From Streptomyces brasiliensis (GTDB taxonomy: Bacteria; Actinomycetota; Actinomycetes; Streptomycetales; Streptomycetaceae), in NCBI RefSeq assembly GCF_014647875.1, contig NZ_BMQA01000007.1, positions 294,154 through 358,153 of the forward strand: a DNA stretch of 64,000 nt. Reading direction: 5' to 3'. Made by a program: the position numbers and the translations under genes. The first letter of the stretch is position 1. The number at the start of each line of letters is the position of its first letter. The notes beneath the pieces were generated by a model. That model worked only from the letters and a program-made list of their open reading frames with translations. It made no database searches and had not been told where the DNA came from. This document shows positions 44,317-53,120 of this stretch, piece by piece.

Positions 44317-45021
44317 ATGAACAACCTCCGCACCTCCCGGACCCGTCTCGCCGGCGCCGCCGCGACCGCCGTACTCGCCGCGCTCTGCCTGACCGCGTGC
44401 AACGACGGAACAGGCACCCACGACGAGGGTGCCGCCGCGACCGCCACCAAGAGCCCCTCTTCCGGCGCCCTTTCCTCGAGCTCCGGCCCCAACTCCTCCT
44501 CGAATGCCTCGGACTCCTCCGACGCCAAGCCCGCCGCCGATTCGAAGCCCGCCCCGCACACTCCCGCGTCGAAGGCACCCGCCTCCTCCGGCAAGCCGGT
44601 CAGCTGTGAGGGTTCCAACACCAGGACGGTCGCGGCCCCGCTGACCCGCCCCGTGAACCACATGCTGCTCACGGTGACCAACACCGGCGGCGCGAGCTGC
44701 TACCTCTACGGCTACCCGGCGGTCCGCTTCGGCGAGGCCCAGGCCGTGCCGCCGGTCGTCGAGGAGTCGCAGCCGCAGGCGGTCGTCACGCTCAGGCCGG
44801 GCGAGTCCGGGTACGCGTCCGTGAGCCTGTCCGCCACCGACGGCAGCGGCTCGAACGGCCACATCGTGAAGTCCCTGACCGTCTACTTCCACGGCCCCGC
44901 GGGCAACGAGAGCGTCGGCGCGGGCGCCCATCCGTCGCTGCCCGCGAAGGGCGTCTACGTCGACGACTCGCTCAAGGTCACGTACTGGCAGCAGTCGATG
45001 GACGACGCCGTCGACTGGTGA
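44317..45021 (+). CDS. DUF4232 lipoprotein
   Basis: ATG 44317 gives a 234-residue protein with signal and lipobox 'AVLAALCLTACNDG' (lipidated Cys about 28). A Ser/Ala-rich linker of about 60 residues follows, then a DUF4232 beta-sandwich with 'VNHMLLTVTNTGGASCYLYG' and 'LRPGESGYASVSLSATDGSG'. Two Cys (in 'PVSCEGSNT' and 'GASCYLYGYP') probably pair. The family is common on Streptomyces surfaces with no known activity. It is divergent from a membrane HTH regulator whose outer domain also carries conserved Cys, which may signal a functional link. Confidence 0.85.
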   Translation: MNNLRTSRTRLAGAAATAVLAALCLTACNDGTGTHDEGAAATATKSPSSGALSSSSGPNSSSNASDSSDAKPAADSKPAPHTPASKAPASSGKPVSCEGSNTRTVAAPLTRPVNHMLLTVTNTGGASCYLYGYPAVRFGEAQAVPPVVEESQPQAVVTLRPGESGYASVSLSATDGSGSNGHIVKSLTVYFHGPAGNESVGAGAHPSLPAKGVYVDDSLKVTYWQQSMDDAVDW

Positions 45022-45221
45022 CACCCGCGTGTGCGCTGGAGGAACTGCGGCCTCGGGCGGTGGGAAGCCGAGAGCCCGTCGCCCGTGCCGTAGTACCCCG
45101 GTACTACCCGCCCGCCACCTGTTCAGCCCCCGGTACCACCGGATCCGGCAGATCGCGGACTTAGCGTGGCGGAGGAGGCGTCAGGCGTTTCGGGCGCCGG
45201 AGTCCGAAAGAGAGAACGCGA

Positions 45222-46160
45222 ATGATCGAGTCACAGCAGCTCACCAAGAGGTACGGGGAGAAAACAGCCGTCGACGGGCTGGACTTCACCGTGAAGCCGG
45301 GCACGGTGACCGGCTTCCTGGGGCCCAATGGTGCGGGCAAGTCCACGACGATGCGCATGATCGTCGGGCTGGACGCGCCGACCAGCGGCTCCGTCACGGT
45401 GAACGGACAGCGCTATGCCCGACACCAGGCGCCGCTGCAGGAGGTGGGGGCGCTGCTGGAGGCGAAGTCGATCCACCCGGGCCGCTCGGCCTACAACCAC
45501 CTCCGGGCGCTCGCACTGACCCATGGCATCCCGCGCCGTCGGGTCGACGAGGTCGTCGAACTCGCCGGTCTCAGCAGCGTCGCGAAGAAGCGGGCCGGTG
45601 CCTTCTCCCTCGGTATGGGGCAGCGGCTCGGCATCGCGGCGGCCCTGCTCGGCGATCCGCAGACGGTGATGCTGGACGAGCCTGTCAACGGACTGGACCC
45701 CGAGGGCGTTCTCTGGATCCGGAACCTGCTCACCTCCCTCGCGGCCGAGGGGCGGACGGTGTTCGTCTCCTCACATCTGATGAGCGAGGTGGCACTGGTC
45801 GCGGATCACCTGATCATCGTCGGGCGCGGCCGGCTGCTGGCGGACACGACCGTGCAGGACCTCGTTCGCGAGGCGGGCGGCGACACGGTGAAGGTCGCGA
45901 CGGACGACCCCGCGCGGCTGCGGGACGTGCTGGCCGGGCCGGGCGTGGAGATCACCGGCCGTATCGGCTCCGAGGCACTGCAGGTGACCGGGATGTCCGC
46001 CCGCGAGATCGGACTGAAGGCGTCCGAGCACGGCATCCCCCTGTTCGAGCTGACTACGAAGGCGGTGTCGCTGGAGGAGGCATTCATGGAACTGACCAGG
46101 GACGCCGTGGAGTATCACGGCTCCACGACCGGCACCGAGACCTCCGGGAGCGCGGCATGA
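45222..46160 (+). CDS. ABC transporter ATP-binding subunit
   Basis: The 312-residue ATPase from ATG 45222 has Walker A 'GPNGAGKSTTMRMIVGLD', the Q-loop region 'GALLEAKSIHPGRSAYN', signature 'FSLGMGQRLGIAAALLGDP' (S-L-G-M-G-Q form), Walker B 'TVMLDEPVNGLDPEG' and switch 'SSHLMSEVALVADH'. The C-terminal 90 residues are of the DrrA/CcmA drug-exporter type. ATGA overlap links it to the permease gene. A two-component system follows 26 bp beyond the permease, so it may control this exporter. Confidence 0.93.
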   Translation: MIESQQLTKRYGEKTAVDGLDFTVKPGTVTGFLGPNGAGKSTTMRMIVGLDAPTSGSVTVNGQRYARHQAPLQEVGALLEAKSIHPGRSAYNHLRALALTHGIPRRRVDEVVELAGLSSVAKKRAGAFSLGMGQRLGIAAALLGDPQTVMLDEPVNGLDPEGVLWIRNLLTSLAAEGRTVFVSSHLMSEVALVADHLIIVGRGRLLADTTVQDLVREAGGDTVKVATDDPARLRDVLAGPGVEITGRIGSEALQVTGMSAREIGLKASEHGIPLFELTTKAVSLEEAFMELTRDAVEYHGSTTGTETSGSAA

Positions 46161-47008
46161 GCACCCTCACGGCAACCCCCGGGACTCCCGAGACCACCCC
46201 GGCCGCTCCGCCCCGGCCCGCCTACCGGGTGACCGGACGGCGCGTGCTGTCCTCGGAGTGGGCCAAGCTCTGGTCCCTGCGCTCCACCTGGATCACCCTC
46301 GGCCTCGGTCTGCTGTTCCTCGTCGCTTTCGGCGTCATCGCCGCGAGCCACTACAAGTCGAATCTCGACTCCGGCCGGCACATGGACCGCGACTTCGCCA
46401 CCGCGTCGGCAGTGAGCCTGTCCCTCTTCGGCACGAACTTCGCGCAGTTGGCCCTCGGAGTGCTCGGCGTACTGGTCACGGCGGGTGAGTACTCCACCGG
46501 CATGATCCGCTCGACCCTGGCCGCGGTGCCGCGCCGGCTGCCCGTGCTGTGGTCCAAGGCGGCGGTGTACGGGCTGGTCGCGCTGGTGATCGCTACCGTG
46601 GGCGCGTTCGTCGCCTTCCTCGTCGGCAGCCGGATCGTTTCCGGCACGCCCGCCGCCATGGGCCTCGGCCACGCCGGCGTGGTTCGCAGTCTGCTGGGGG
46701 CCGGGCTCTACTTGGGCCTGGTCGGAGTGATCGGCGCCGCCCTGGGCGCGCTGCTGCGGTCGGTGGCCGGCGGTATCTCGGTCCTCGTCGCCGCCCTCAT
46801 GCTCGTCCCCGGGCTGATCTCCCTGCTGCCCAGCTCGTGGCAGGACAACATAAACCCCTACCTCCCGAGCAACGCGGGCGAGTCGGTCTTCGCCCTGACC
46901 CACGACTCGACCACCTTGTCGCCGGGCGCCGGACTCCTGGTCTTCCTCGGCTGGACAGCCCTGGCGCTGGCCGGAGCGGCGTACCGGCTGCTGCGCAGCG
47001 ACGTCTGA
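46157..47008 (+). CDS. ABC-2-type transporter permease
   Basis: ATG 46157 overlaps the ATPase stop. The 283-residue protein has six membrane helices, with the ABC-2 pattern of 'SSEWAKLWSLRSTWITLGL' before helix one, 'TAGEYSTGMIRSTLAAVPRR' after helix two, and 'GALLRSVAGGISVLVAALML' later. It forms a half-exporter with the preceding ATPase. Substrates of close family types include drugs and antimicrobial peptides, but no specific substrate can be inferred. Confidence 0.9.
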   Translation: MSTLTATPGTPETTPAAPPRPAYRVTGRRVLSSEWAKLWSLRSTWITLGLGLLFLVAFGVIAASHYKSNLDSGRHMDRDFATASAVSLSLFGTNFAQLALGVLGVLVTAGEYSTGMIRSTLAAVPRRLPVLWSKAAVYGLVALVIATVGAFVAFLVGSRIVSGTPAAMGLGHAGVVRSLLGAGLYLGLVGVIGAALGALLRSVAGGISVLVAALMLVPGLISLLPSSWQDNINPYLPSNAGESVFALTHDSTTLSPGAGLLVFLGWTALALAGAAYRLLRSDV

Positions 47009-47034
47009 GCGGCAGCCACCCGCATCATGGGGTG

Positions 47035-48336
47035 GTGACCTCCGTGACCACCGAAGAGCTCAGCGGTATGGGGCCGCTGGTCGCCCGGCTCGGCAGGGTC
47101 GGCCAGCGGCTTCGGCACGCCGACCGGGCCCGTCCGTGGGTGCTGGACACCCTGGTGGTGGTCCTGGTCTTCCTGCTGTTCTGCCTGCCGGACCTGCTGC
47201 ACGCGGTCGGCGTGATCGGCGGGGACGGCGACGGCCCACGCCACTTCCGCCTCGTGTTCACCCGGCTGCCTGTGGCGGGCATGCTGGCCCTGCAGGCCGG
47301 GCTGGTGTTGCCGCTGCTGTGGCGACGCCGGGCACCCGCCGCCGCCTTCGGTGCGGTCACAGCCGTGTTCGTCCTCCAGTGGTCGCTCGGCGCCGCACTC
47401 CGCGCGGACGTCGCCCTCTTCATCGCCCTGTACAGCCTGGCCCTGCACGGACGGCTGCGGCAGCTCCCCTGGGCCTGCGCGGTCATGGCGGGTGCGCTGG
47501 TCCTGGTCGCGGCGCAGGTCTCGGCGGCGGTGTCGGTCTGGGACGCGCTCTTCTTCCTGCTCAGCACGGCGACCGCGGCACTCGCGCTCGGCCTGATGAT
47601 CCGCATCCGGCGGGCCCAACTGGCCGGGCTGCGGGACCGCGCGGCACGGCTGGAGATCGAACGCGACCAGAGGGGCAGGCTCGCCGTCGCGGCCGAGCGG
47701 GCGCGGGTGGCCCGGGAGATGCACGACATCGTCGGCCACAACCTGTCCGTCATCATCACGCTCGCCGACGCGGGAGCCTATGCCGCCGACGCCGCTCCGG
47801 AACAGGGCAAGGAGGCCCTGCACATCATCGGAGACACCGGCCGTCAGGCCCTGGGCGAACTGCGCCGGGTGCTCGGCGTACTGCGCGAGGCGGACGGTCC
47901 GCCGGCCGAACCGGAGCTGAGCCCGCAGCCTGGTCTCACGGACATCGACGCGCTGTGCGAGGGGGTGCGCGCCGCCGGCCTGGAGGTCGTCTACCGTACG
48001 GCTGGAGACATCGACGCCCTGGACAGCGGGGTGCAGCTGACGGTGTACCGCATCGTGCAGGAAGCCCTGACGAACACCCTGAAGCACGCCGGCGCCGGCG
48101 CGCGTGCGAACCTGACGATCGTCGTGGAGGACACGCGGCTGACCATCACCGTCCAGGACTCCGGCGCGCCCACCCCGGCCGGCCGTCCTCGCACGGCGAA
48201 CGAGGAAGGACACGGCCTGGTGGGCATGAGAGAACGAGCGGCGCTCTACGGAGGGCATGTCAGCGCGGGTCCCGCAGGCGCGGGATGGACGGTGCGGGCC
48301 GACCTCGACCTCACTCCCCAGGACGATGCCCGGTGA
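47035..48336 (+). CDS. NarL/DesK-type sensor histidine kinase
   Basis: I place the start at GTG 47035 (neighbouring GTGs at 47032 and 47044 are equally possible). The 433-residue kinase has four to five membrane helices in the first 180 residues and no large extracellular domain. The HisKA_3 H-box is 'VAREMHDIVGHNLSVIITLA' with His near 228, and HATPase motifs include 'YRIVQEALTNTLKHAGA' and 'GHGLVGMRERAALYGGHVSA'. Its stop overlaps the regulator start (GTGA). Its sensor may detect membrane stress or the exporter's substrate. Confidence 0.9.
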   Translation: MTSVTTEELSGMGPLVARLGRVGQRLRHADRARPWVLDTLVVVLVFLLFCLPDLLHAVGVIGGDGDGPRHFRLVFTRLPVAGMLALQAGLVLPLLWRRRAPAAAFGAVTAVFVLQWSLGAALRADVALFIALYSLALHGRLRQLPWACAVMAGALVLVAAQVSAAVSVWDALFFLLSTATAALALGLMIRIRRAQLAGLRDRAARLEIERDQRGRLAVAAERARVAREMHDIVGHNLSVIITLADAGAYAADAAPEQGKEALHIIGDTGRQALGELRRVLGVLREADGPPAEPELSPQPGLTDIDALCEGVRAAGLEVVYRTAGDIDALDSGVQLTVYRIVQEALTNTLKHAGAGARANLTIVVEDTRLTITVQDSGAPTPAGRPRTANEEGHGLVGMRERAALYGGHVSAGPAGAGWTVRADLDLTPQDDAR

Positions 48337-49001
48337 CCACCGTGCTCGTCGTGGACGATCAGCCGCTCCAGCGGTACGGCTTCCGCATGCTCCTGGACTC
48401 CGTGCCGGAGACGGATGTGATCGGCGAGGCCGCGCACGGAACCGAAGCCGTGCGCAAGGCCGCCGAACTCCGCCCCGACGTCGTCCTCATGGACGTACGC
48501 ATGCCCGGCATGGACGGCATCGAGGCCACACGCCGGATCGTCGCCGCCGGCGACCGCTCCCGCGTCCTCGTCCTGACCACCTTCGACCTCGACGAGTATG
48601 TCCACGCGGCCCTGCGTGCCGGAGCCAGCGGCTTCCTCCTCAAGGACGCCCGCCCCGAGGAACTGCTCGCGGGCATCCGTGCCGTCGCCAACGGAGACGC
48701 CGTGATCGCTCCCGCACTGACCCGCCGCCTGCTGCACGAATTCGCCCGTCTCGTGCCACCCCGTGCCGACGGCAGCGCCGAGGACCCGCGACTGGCCTCC
48801 CTCACCGACCGCGAACGCGAGATCCTCGTCGCCATCGGCAAAGGCTGGACCAACGGTGAGATCGCCACTCGTTTCATCCTGTCGGAGTCCACGGTGAAGA
48901 CGCATGTCGGTCGCGTCCTGTCCAAGATCGGTGCCCGCGACCGCATCCAGGCAGTGATCTTCGCCTACGACCACGATCTGGTCCGGCCCCATGGAGGCTG
49001 A
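48333..49001 (+). CDS. NarL/FixJ-family response regulator
   Basis: GTG 48333 overlaps the kinase stop. The 222-residue protein has a receiver domain with 'VLVVDDQPLQRYGFRML', phospho-Asp54 in 'DVVLMDVRMPGMDGIEA', and 'SGFLLKDARPEELLAGI'. A LuxR-type HTH follows: 'LTDREREILVAIGKGWTNGE', then 'ESTVKTHVGRVLSKIGARD'. It is the last gene of an ABC exporter/two-component run and probably activates that operon. Confidence 0.93.
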   Translation: MTTVLVVDDQPLQRYGFRMLLDSVPETDVIGEAAHGTEAVRKAAELRPDVVLMDVRMPGMDGIEATRRIVAAGDRSRVLVLTTFDLDEYVHAALRAGASGFLLKDARPEELLAGIRAVANGDAVIAPALTRRLLHEFARLVPPRADGSAEDPRLASLTDREREILVAIGKGWTNGEIATRFILSESTVKTHVGRVLSKIGARDRIQAVIFAYDHDLVRPHGG

Positions 49002-49087
49002 GCGGGGCGCGGTTCGACGGCGCGGTTGTGCGATCGTGGCCGCGGCGACGGGACTTCGACGGGGGCCGGCCGTGCCTCGCCGCACGG

Positions 49088-51442
49088 TCAGGCAGTCGCC
49101 CGGCGCGAGGTCCTCCGGGCGGTCGACGCAGCGGGCTCGACGCGGATGACGATGGATTTCGTCGCGGGGGTATTGCTGGTCTCGGCCGTGGAGTCCAGCG
49201 CGACCAGCACGTTCGTCTCCGGGTAGTAGGCGGCGGCGCAGCCGCGCGGCGTCGGATAGCGGACGGCGCGGAAGCCGGGGGCGCGGCGTTCACCGTCGGG
49301 GTTGACGCTGACCAGGTCGACCAGGTCACCGTCGCGCAAGCGGAGGTCGCGCAGGTCGTCCCGGTTGAGGAAGACGACCCGCCGCCCGCCCTTGATACCG
49401 CGGTAGCGGTCGTCCAGGCCGTAGACGGTGGTGTTGAACTGGTCGTGCGACCGTACCGTCGTCAACAGCAGGTGTCCCTGCGGGACTTCGGGCGCGGTCG
49501 GCGGGTTGACGGTGAAGTGGGCCGTGCCCGTCGCGGTGGGGAAGGTGCGGGAGTCGCGCGGTGCCCGGGGGAGCATGAAGCCGCCGGGCTGCCGGATGCG
49601 CTGCTCGAAGGCGTGGAATCCGGGGACGACATGCTCGATGTGACGGCGGATCACGGCGTAGTCGTCGCGCATGGCGCGCCAGCCGAGGGCGTCGCCGAAG
49701 AGCGCGTGCCCGAGGCCGGCGACGATCGCTACCTCGCTGCGCAGGTGCGGTGATCCCGGAAGGAGTCGTCCGCGTGAGGCGTGCACCATGGCCATGGTGT
49801 CCTCGACCGTGACGAACTGCTCGCCGGATGCCTGCTGGTCGCGCTCCGTGCGACCGAGGCAGGGCAGGAGCAGTGCCTCGGTGCCGTGGCACAGATGGGA
49901 CCGGTTCAGTTTGGTCGCGATGTGGACGGTGAGGTCGCAGTTGGCCAGCGCGGCCTCGGTGACCTCGGTGTCGGGCGTGGCCGAGGCGAAGTTGCCGCCG
50001 AGGCCGATGAACACGTCGACCTTGCCGTCGCGCATCGCCCTGATCGAGTCGACGGTGTCCAGGCCGTGGGCACGGGGTGGATCGAACCCGAACTCGTCGC
50101 GGAGGCTGTCGAGGAACGCGTCCGGCATCTGCTCCCAGATGCCCATCGTGCGGTCGCCCTGGACGTTGCTGTGTCCGCGGATCGGGGCGGGCCCGGCACC
50201 GGGGCGTCCGACGTTGCCGCGCAACAGGAGGAAATTGACGATCTCCCGGATGGTGGCCACCGCGTTGCGGTGCTGGGTGAGCCCCATCGCCCAGCAGACG
50301 ATCACGCTGCCGGCGGCGAGCACGTCGGCCGCGCAGTCCTCGATCCGGCGTCGGGACAGCCCGCTCAGCGTCTCGATCCGCGACCAGTCCAGGGCGCGCC
50401 ACGCGGCGGCGGCCGCCTCGAAGCCTTCGCAGTACCTGTTGATGAAGTCGTGGTCGAGCGTGGAGCCCGGCCCGGCGTCCTCCCGGTCGATCAGGACGCG
50501 GTTCAGTCCCGCGAACAGGGCCAGGTCGCCGCCCACGCGCACCGGGAGGTAGCGGTCGGCGAGCTTCGTACCCGGGCCGACCAGGCCGCGCGGGGTCTGC
50601 GGGTTGTGGAAACGGCCGAAGGCGGCCTCGGGGAGCGGGTTGGCGGCGATGATCCGTGCGCCGCGCCGCTTGGCCTGCTCCAGCGCGGTGAGCATGCGGG
50701 GGTGGCAGGTTCCGGGGTTCTGGCCCACGATGATGATCAGATCGGCGTGATCGGTGATGTCGGAGTACGAGACCAGGCCCTTGCCCACGCCGAGCGTCTC
50801 GGTCAGGGCCGCGCCGCTCGACTCGTGGCACATGTTCGAGCAGTCCGGCAGGTTGTTGGTGCCGAATCGGCGTGCCAGCAGTTGGTAGAGGAAGGCGGCC
50901 TCATTGCTCGTGCGGCCGCTGGTGTAGAAGACGGCACGGTCCGGATCGGCCAGCCCGCGCAGCCGGTCGGCGGTGATCGCGAGCGCGTCCTGCCAGGTGA
51001 TGGGCACATAGTGCGTGGCGCCGGGTGCAAGGTGCATCGGATGGGCCAGCCTGCCCTGCGACTCCAGCCAGTGACCGTCCCGCTCCGACAGGTCAGCGAT
51101 GGAGTGCTCGGCGAAGAATGCCGCGTCGACGCGTTTGCGTGTGGCCTCCCAGGCGACGGCTTTGGCGCCGTTCTCGCAGAATTCCGCGATCTTACGGTGG
51201 TCCGGATCGGGATCGCCCCATGCGCAGCTGGGACAGTCGAATCCGTCGACGTGGTTCACCGACAACAGCGTCTGCAGGCTCCGCCTCGGGCCCATTTCCG
51301 CGAGGGAATAGCGCGCGGATTCTGTGATGCCGTGCAATCCGACACTGGACTTCGCGGGGCCCGACGATGTCGGATGCGGTGCGGGCGGAGGACCGCCCGC
51401 CGACTCCTGTGTGCCGGTCGGATTGGTCGGTTGCTCAGCCAT
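49088..51442 (-). CDS. FdhF/YdeP-family molybdopterin oxidoreductase
   Basis: The 784-residue protein from ATG 51442 is a DMSO-reductase-superfamily enzyme. An early Cys pair is seen in 'VDGFDCPSCAWGDPDPDHR', with no complete N-terminal 4Fe-4S CxxCxxxC motif. 'GRTSNEAAFLYQLLARRFG', 'IIIVGQNPGTCHPRML', 'VNFLLLRGNVGRPGAGPAPI' and 'RGHSNVQGDRTMG' mark the molybdopterin guanine dinucleotide pockets. 'HDQFNTTVYGLDDRYRG' matches the C-terminal domain of the YdeP type. No partner subunits are near. In relatives this family is linked to formate-like oxidation or acid tolerance. Confidence 0.9.
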   Translation of the reverse strand: MAEQPTNPTGTQESAGGPPPAPHPTSSGPAKSSVGLHGITESARYSLAEMGPRRSLQTLLSVNHVDGFDCPSCAWGDPDPDHRKIAEFCENGAKAVAWEATRKRVDAAFFAEHSIADLSERDGHWLESQGRLAHPMHLAPGATHYVPITWQDALAITADRLRGLADPDRAVFYTSGRTSNEAAFLYQLLARRFGTNNLPDCSNMCHESSGAALTETLGVGKGLVSYSDITDHADLIIIVGQNPGTCHPRMLTALEQAKRRGARIIAANPLPEAAFGRFHNPQTPRGLVGPGTKLADRYLPVRVGGDLALFAGLNRVLIDREDAGPGSTLDHDFINRYCEGFEAAAAAWRALDWSRIETLSGLSRRRIEDCAADVLAAGSVIVCWAMGLTQHRNAVATIREIVNFLLLRGNVGRPGAGPAPIRGHSNVQGDRTMGIWEQMPDAFLDSLRDEFGFDPPRAHGLDTVDSIRAMRDGKVDVFIGLGGNFASATPDTEVTEAALANCDLTVHIATKLNRSHLCHGTEALLLPCLGRTERDQQASGEQFVTVEDTMAMVHASRGRLLPGSPHLRSEVAIVAGLGHALFGDALGWRAMRDDYAVIRRHIEHVVPGFHAFEQRIRQPGGFMLPRAPRDSRTFPTATGTAHFTVNPPTAPEVPQGHLLLTTVRSHDQFNTTVYGLDDRYRGIKGGRRVVFLNRDDLRDLRLRDGDLVDLVSVNPDGERRAPGFRAVRYPTPRGCAAAYYPETNVLVALDSTAETSNTPATKSIVIRVEPAASTARRTSRRATA

Positions 51443-51476
51443 GGCCGCCTCTTTTGCCCGTATGGCCGCCTTTCGC

Positions 51477-51901
51477 CTATACCGCCCAATGGTAGGCGAG
51501 TGCGAAGTCGACCGCAGCCGCGTAGGCGAGACACATGAGCCGGCCGCCGGTCACGATGTGGAAGAGACCCGGTCCGCGTTCACCCGCCTCGATCCCGATC
51601 GAGGCGGGTGAAATCGAAGAAGTAGATCGCGAAACAGACGTTGGTTCGAGGATCATTGCCGCGGTGACGATTCCAGCCGATCGCGAACCAGTGAATGCCG
51701 TACACCGAGGCCGGCGCCGCCATGTACAGCGGCGCGACTTGGCGAACACCTGGTGGAAATACCGAGGCGGTGAACTGGCCGGCCGCTCAGCGGCCCGTAC
51801 TGTCCGCTGCCCCGTACGGCGAAGTGGGTTATGGCCGTGCACAGTTGACCCAGCTTCAGCAGGTCATTGAGATCGCGGAATTCATACGACGGTTCCCTCA
51901 A
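51477..51901 (-). pseudogene. Decayed hypothetical gene with two frameshifts
   Basis: Three successive frames form one protein. TTG 51901 begins 'REPSYEFRDLNDLLKLGQLC', continuing to '...GQYGPLSG'. After a one-base gain near 51792 it continues 'QFTASVFPPGVRQVAPLYMA', 'VYGIHWFAIGWNRHRGNDP' and 'NVCFAIYFFDFTRL'. After a second one-base gain near 51597 it resumes 'GERGPGLFHIVTGGRLMCLA' to the stop at 51477. It has hydrophobic stretches but no family I recognise. It lies 34 bp upstream of the FdhF-like gene on the same strand. Confidence 0.6.
51581..51610. repeat. Perfect 13-bp hairpin inside the decayed gene
   Basis: CACCCGCCTCGAT and its exact reverse complement (51581-51593 and 51598-51610) are separated by CCCG. 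The second frameshift of the broken gene lies in this hairpin, so it may have been created by, or have caused, a template-switch error. Confidence 0.6.
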
Positions 51902-51910
51902 AGCAATGAG

Positions 51911-51933
51911 ACCTGAGCTTGGGAAGCTCAGGT
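51911..51933. repeat. 10-bp inverted repeat with 3-base loop
   Basis: ACCTGAGCTT-GGG-AAGCTCAGGT is a perfect hairpin, 10 bp upstream of the decayed gene's start and about 110 bp from the terminator of the small secreted peptide. It may be a terminator remnant or an operator. Confidence 0.4.
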
Positions 51934-52043
51934 GATCCAGGGCTCGCTGCGGGGCCGACCGGGAGGACGCCGACGCCAGGGGCGGGCAAGTCGACGCCGG
52001 GCCGTTCGTATGCCACTACGATCGTGCGGTTTCCACTGGCGCA

Positions 52044-52071
52044 GGGCGCCGGGAACATGTCCCCGGCGCCC
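52044..52071 (-). terminator. Terminator after the small secreted peptide gene
   Basis: A perfect 10-bp GC stem (52044-52053 with 52062-52071) with an 8-base loop lies 10 bp beyond the peptide's stop codon. Confidence 0.65.
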
Positions 52072-52081
52072 CGCACGGTTG

Positions 52082-52315
52082 CTACTTCTTGTGGCAGCCC
52101 CACTTGCCGTTGACCTTCGTGAAGTGCTCGCCCTTGGGGCATTTCTTGTGCTTCGGCGTCTTGGTGGGCTTCGGTGCGGGTGCATGCGGGCCGTCAGCCA
52201 CCTTGGCGTTCGACGGTACCGCGACGGCCGTACCCGTAGACGCCACTGCAGCTCCACTGACCAGCATGCCTGCGGCGACGCTGGCGACCAGAGTGCGTGC
52301 GATCCTGCTTCGCAT
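52082..52315 (-). CDS. Small secreted cationic peptide precursor (77 aa)
   Basis: ATG 52315 gives a clear signal peptide (MRSRIARTLVASVAAGMLVS, cleavage near TAVAVPS). The mature part of about 45 residues has a Pro/Lys linker (APAPKPTKTPKHKK) and then 'CPKGEHFTKVNGKWGCHKK'. Two Cys 15 residues apart, with Trp/Gly between, could form one disulfide loop. The net charge is strongly positive. Similar 'KKCPKGEHFTxVNGKWGCHKK'-type ends occur in small Streptomyces secreted proteins of unknown role. It has its own terminator. Confidence 0.75.
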   Translation of the reverse strand: MRSRIARTLVASVAAGMLVSGAAVASTGTAVAVPSNAKVADGPHAPAPKPTKTPKHKKCPKGEHFTKVNGKWGCHKK

Positions 52316-52783
52316 GATCGGCCACCTTTCTGTAGTCGGCGTCAGTGCCTTTCAATTCGATTGTTGGCACCGTTCCCCCCAGCCCGCACCTCGAGCACCG
52401 ATTCGTTCGGTCGAGCTGAAGGTTGAACCTTCTTCTGCTTGGTCGGTGGTCTCCCCGCACTGCTGCGGTGAGGGTGACGCGGACAGCGGCGACGGCCGGA
52501 AGACGGGAGCCAGTTGGGCGGTAGACGCGGTGTACCACGGCGTATGTGGTAACGGTTCGGCGCCGGACTCGGCAAGGGCGCGACCGTCCTCCGGGCCCAG
52601 TCGACCCTGCCGTGTGTGTCGCTGCGTCAACTATGGAGCTCCGCCAGGACGGCACGGCGACATCGCGCCCGGCGTTGGAGGGCTGTCAGGCCAGAATCCG
52701 TGCGAGGCGACGCGTGCCGTCCAGGGCACACTGGAGGAACTGCATCGGCTTCCGGCCCGCGCCTGACATGCGCGGAGCCTCGG
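52316..52783. other. Intergenic stretch without a supportable gene
   Basis: Open frames exist on both strands but none has consistent third-position G/C, a ribosome-binding site or recognisable protein sequence. The first 60 bases (52316-52375) are AT-richer and probably hold the promoter of the secreted peptide gene. Confidence 0.5.
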
Positions 52784-52985
52784 CTATGTGCCGTCCGATC
52801 GGCTCGGTGGCGTTCGTCTGTCGTCGGCGATCAGTTCACGGCTGCGGAAGTCGTCCCATCTCGCCATGTACTGACGTGCCTTGTCGCCCATGGTGTGCAG
52901 GACGGGCACGACCAGCAGCTCGACGAGCATGATTCCCGCGCTGAACGAGTAGAACGGCGACGGGGACGCGACGTTGACCGAGTCC
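52784..52985 (-). pseudogene. C-terminal fragment of an unidentified (membrane?) protein
   Basis: Codons here are strongly G/C-ending and read 'FYSFSAGIMLVELLVVPVLH' then 'TMGDKARQYMARWDDFRSRE' to TAG at 52784. One hydrophobic helix is followed by an amphipathic one. The coding signal fades upstream of about 52985, where it becomes antisense to the plus-strand fragment that starts near 52974. I do not recognise the family. It seems to be the end of a gene whose front has been lost. Confidence 0.4.
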
Positions 52986-53120
52986 TCCCTGGCCCGCCGC
53001 CTGGCCGGTGACGCGATCGTGGACACGACGGTGGCGACCCGGCGGCACGAACAGGCGCAGCACGCGGACAAGTCCCCCGAAGAGCGCGCCGCACTGCTCC
53101 GCCTCGCCTGGAGCGTCTAG
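52974..53120 (+). pseudogene. Short coding fragment ending inside the MITE-like element
   Basis: From TTG 52974 the frame reads 'TESSLARRLAGDAIVDTTVA' then 'TRRHEQAQHADKSPEERAAL', ending 'LRLAWSV' with TAG at 53118-53120. The codons are strongly G/C-ending, so this was coding. The stop codon is supplied by the CTAG end of the palindromic element at 53117-53284, so the original reading frame was probably cut by its insertion. Family unknown. Confidence 0.4.

Noticed and set aside
52352..52630. Possible 92-aa gene on the minus strand
   Set aside because: No ribosome-binding site, weak third-position bias and no protein-like pattern.
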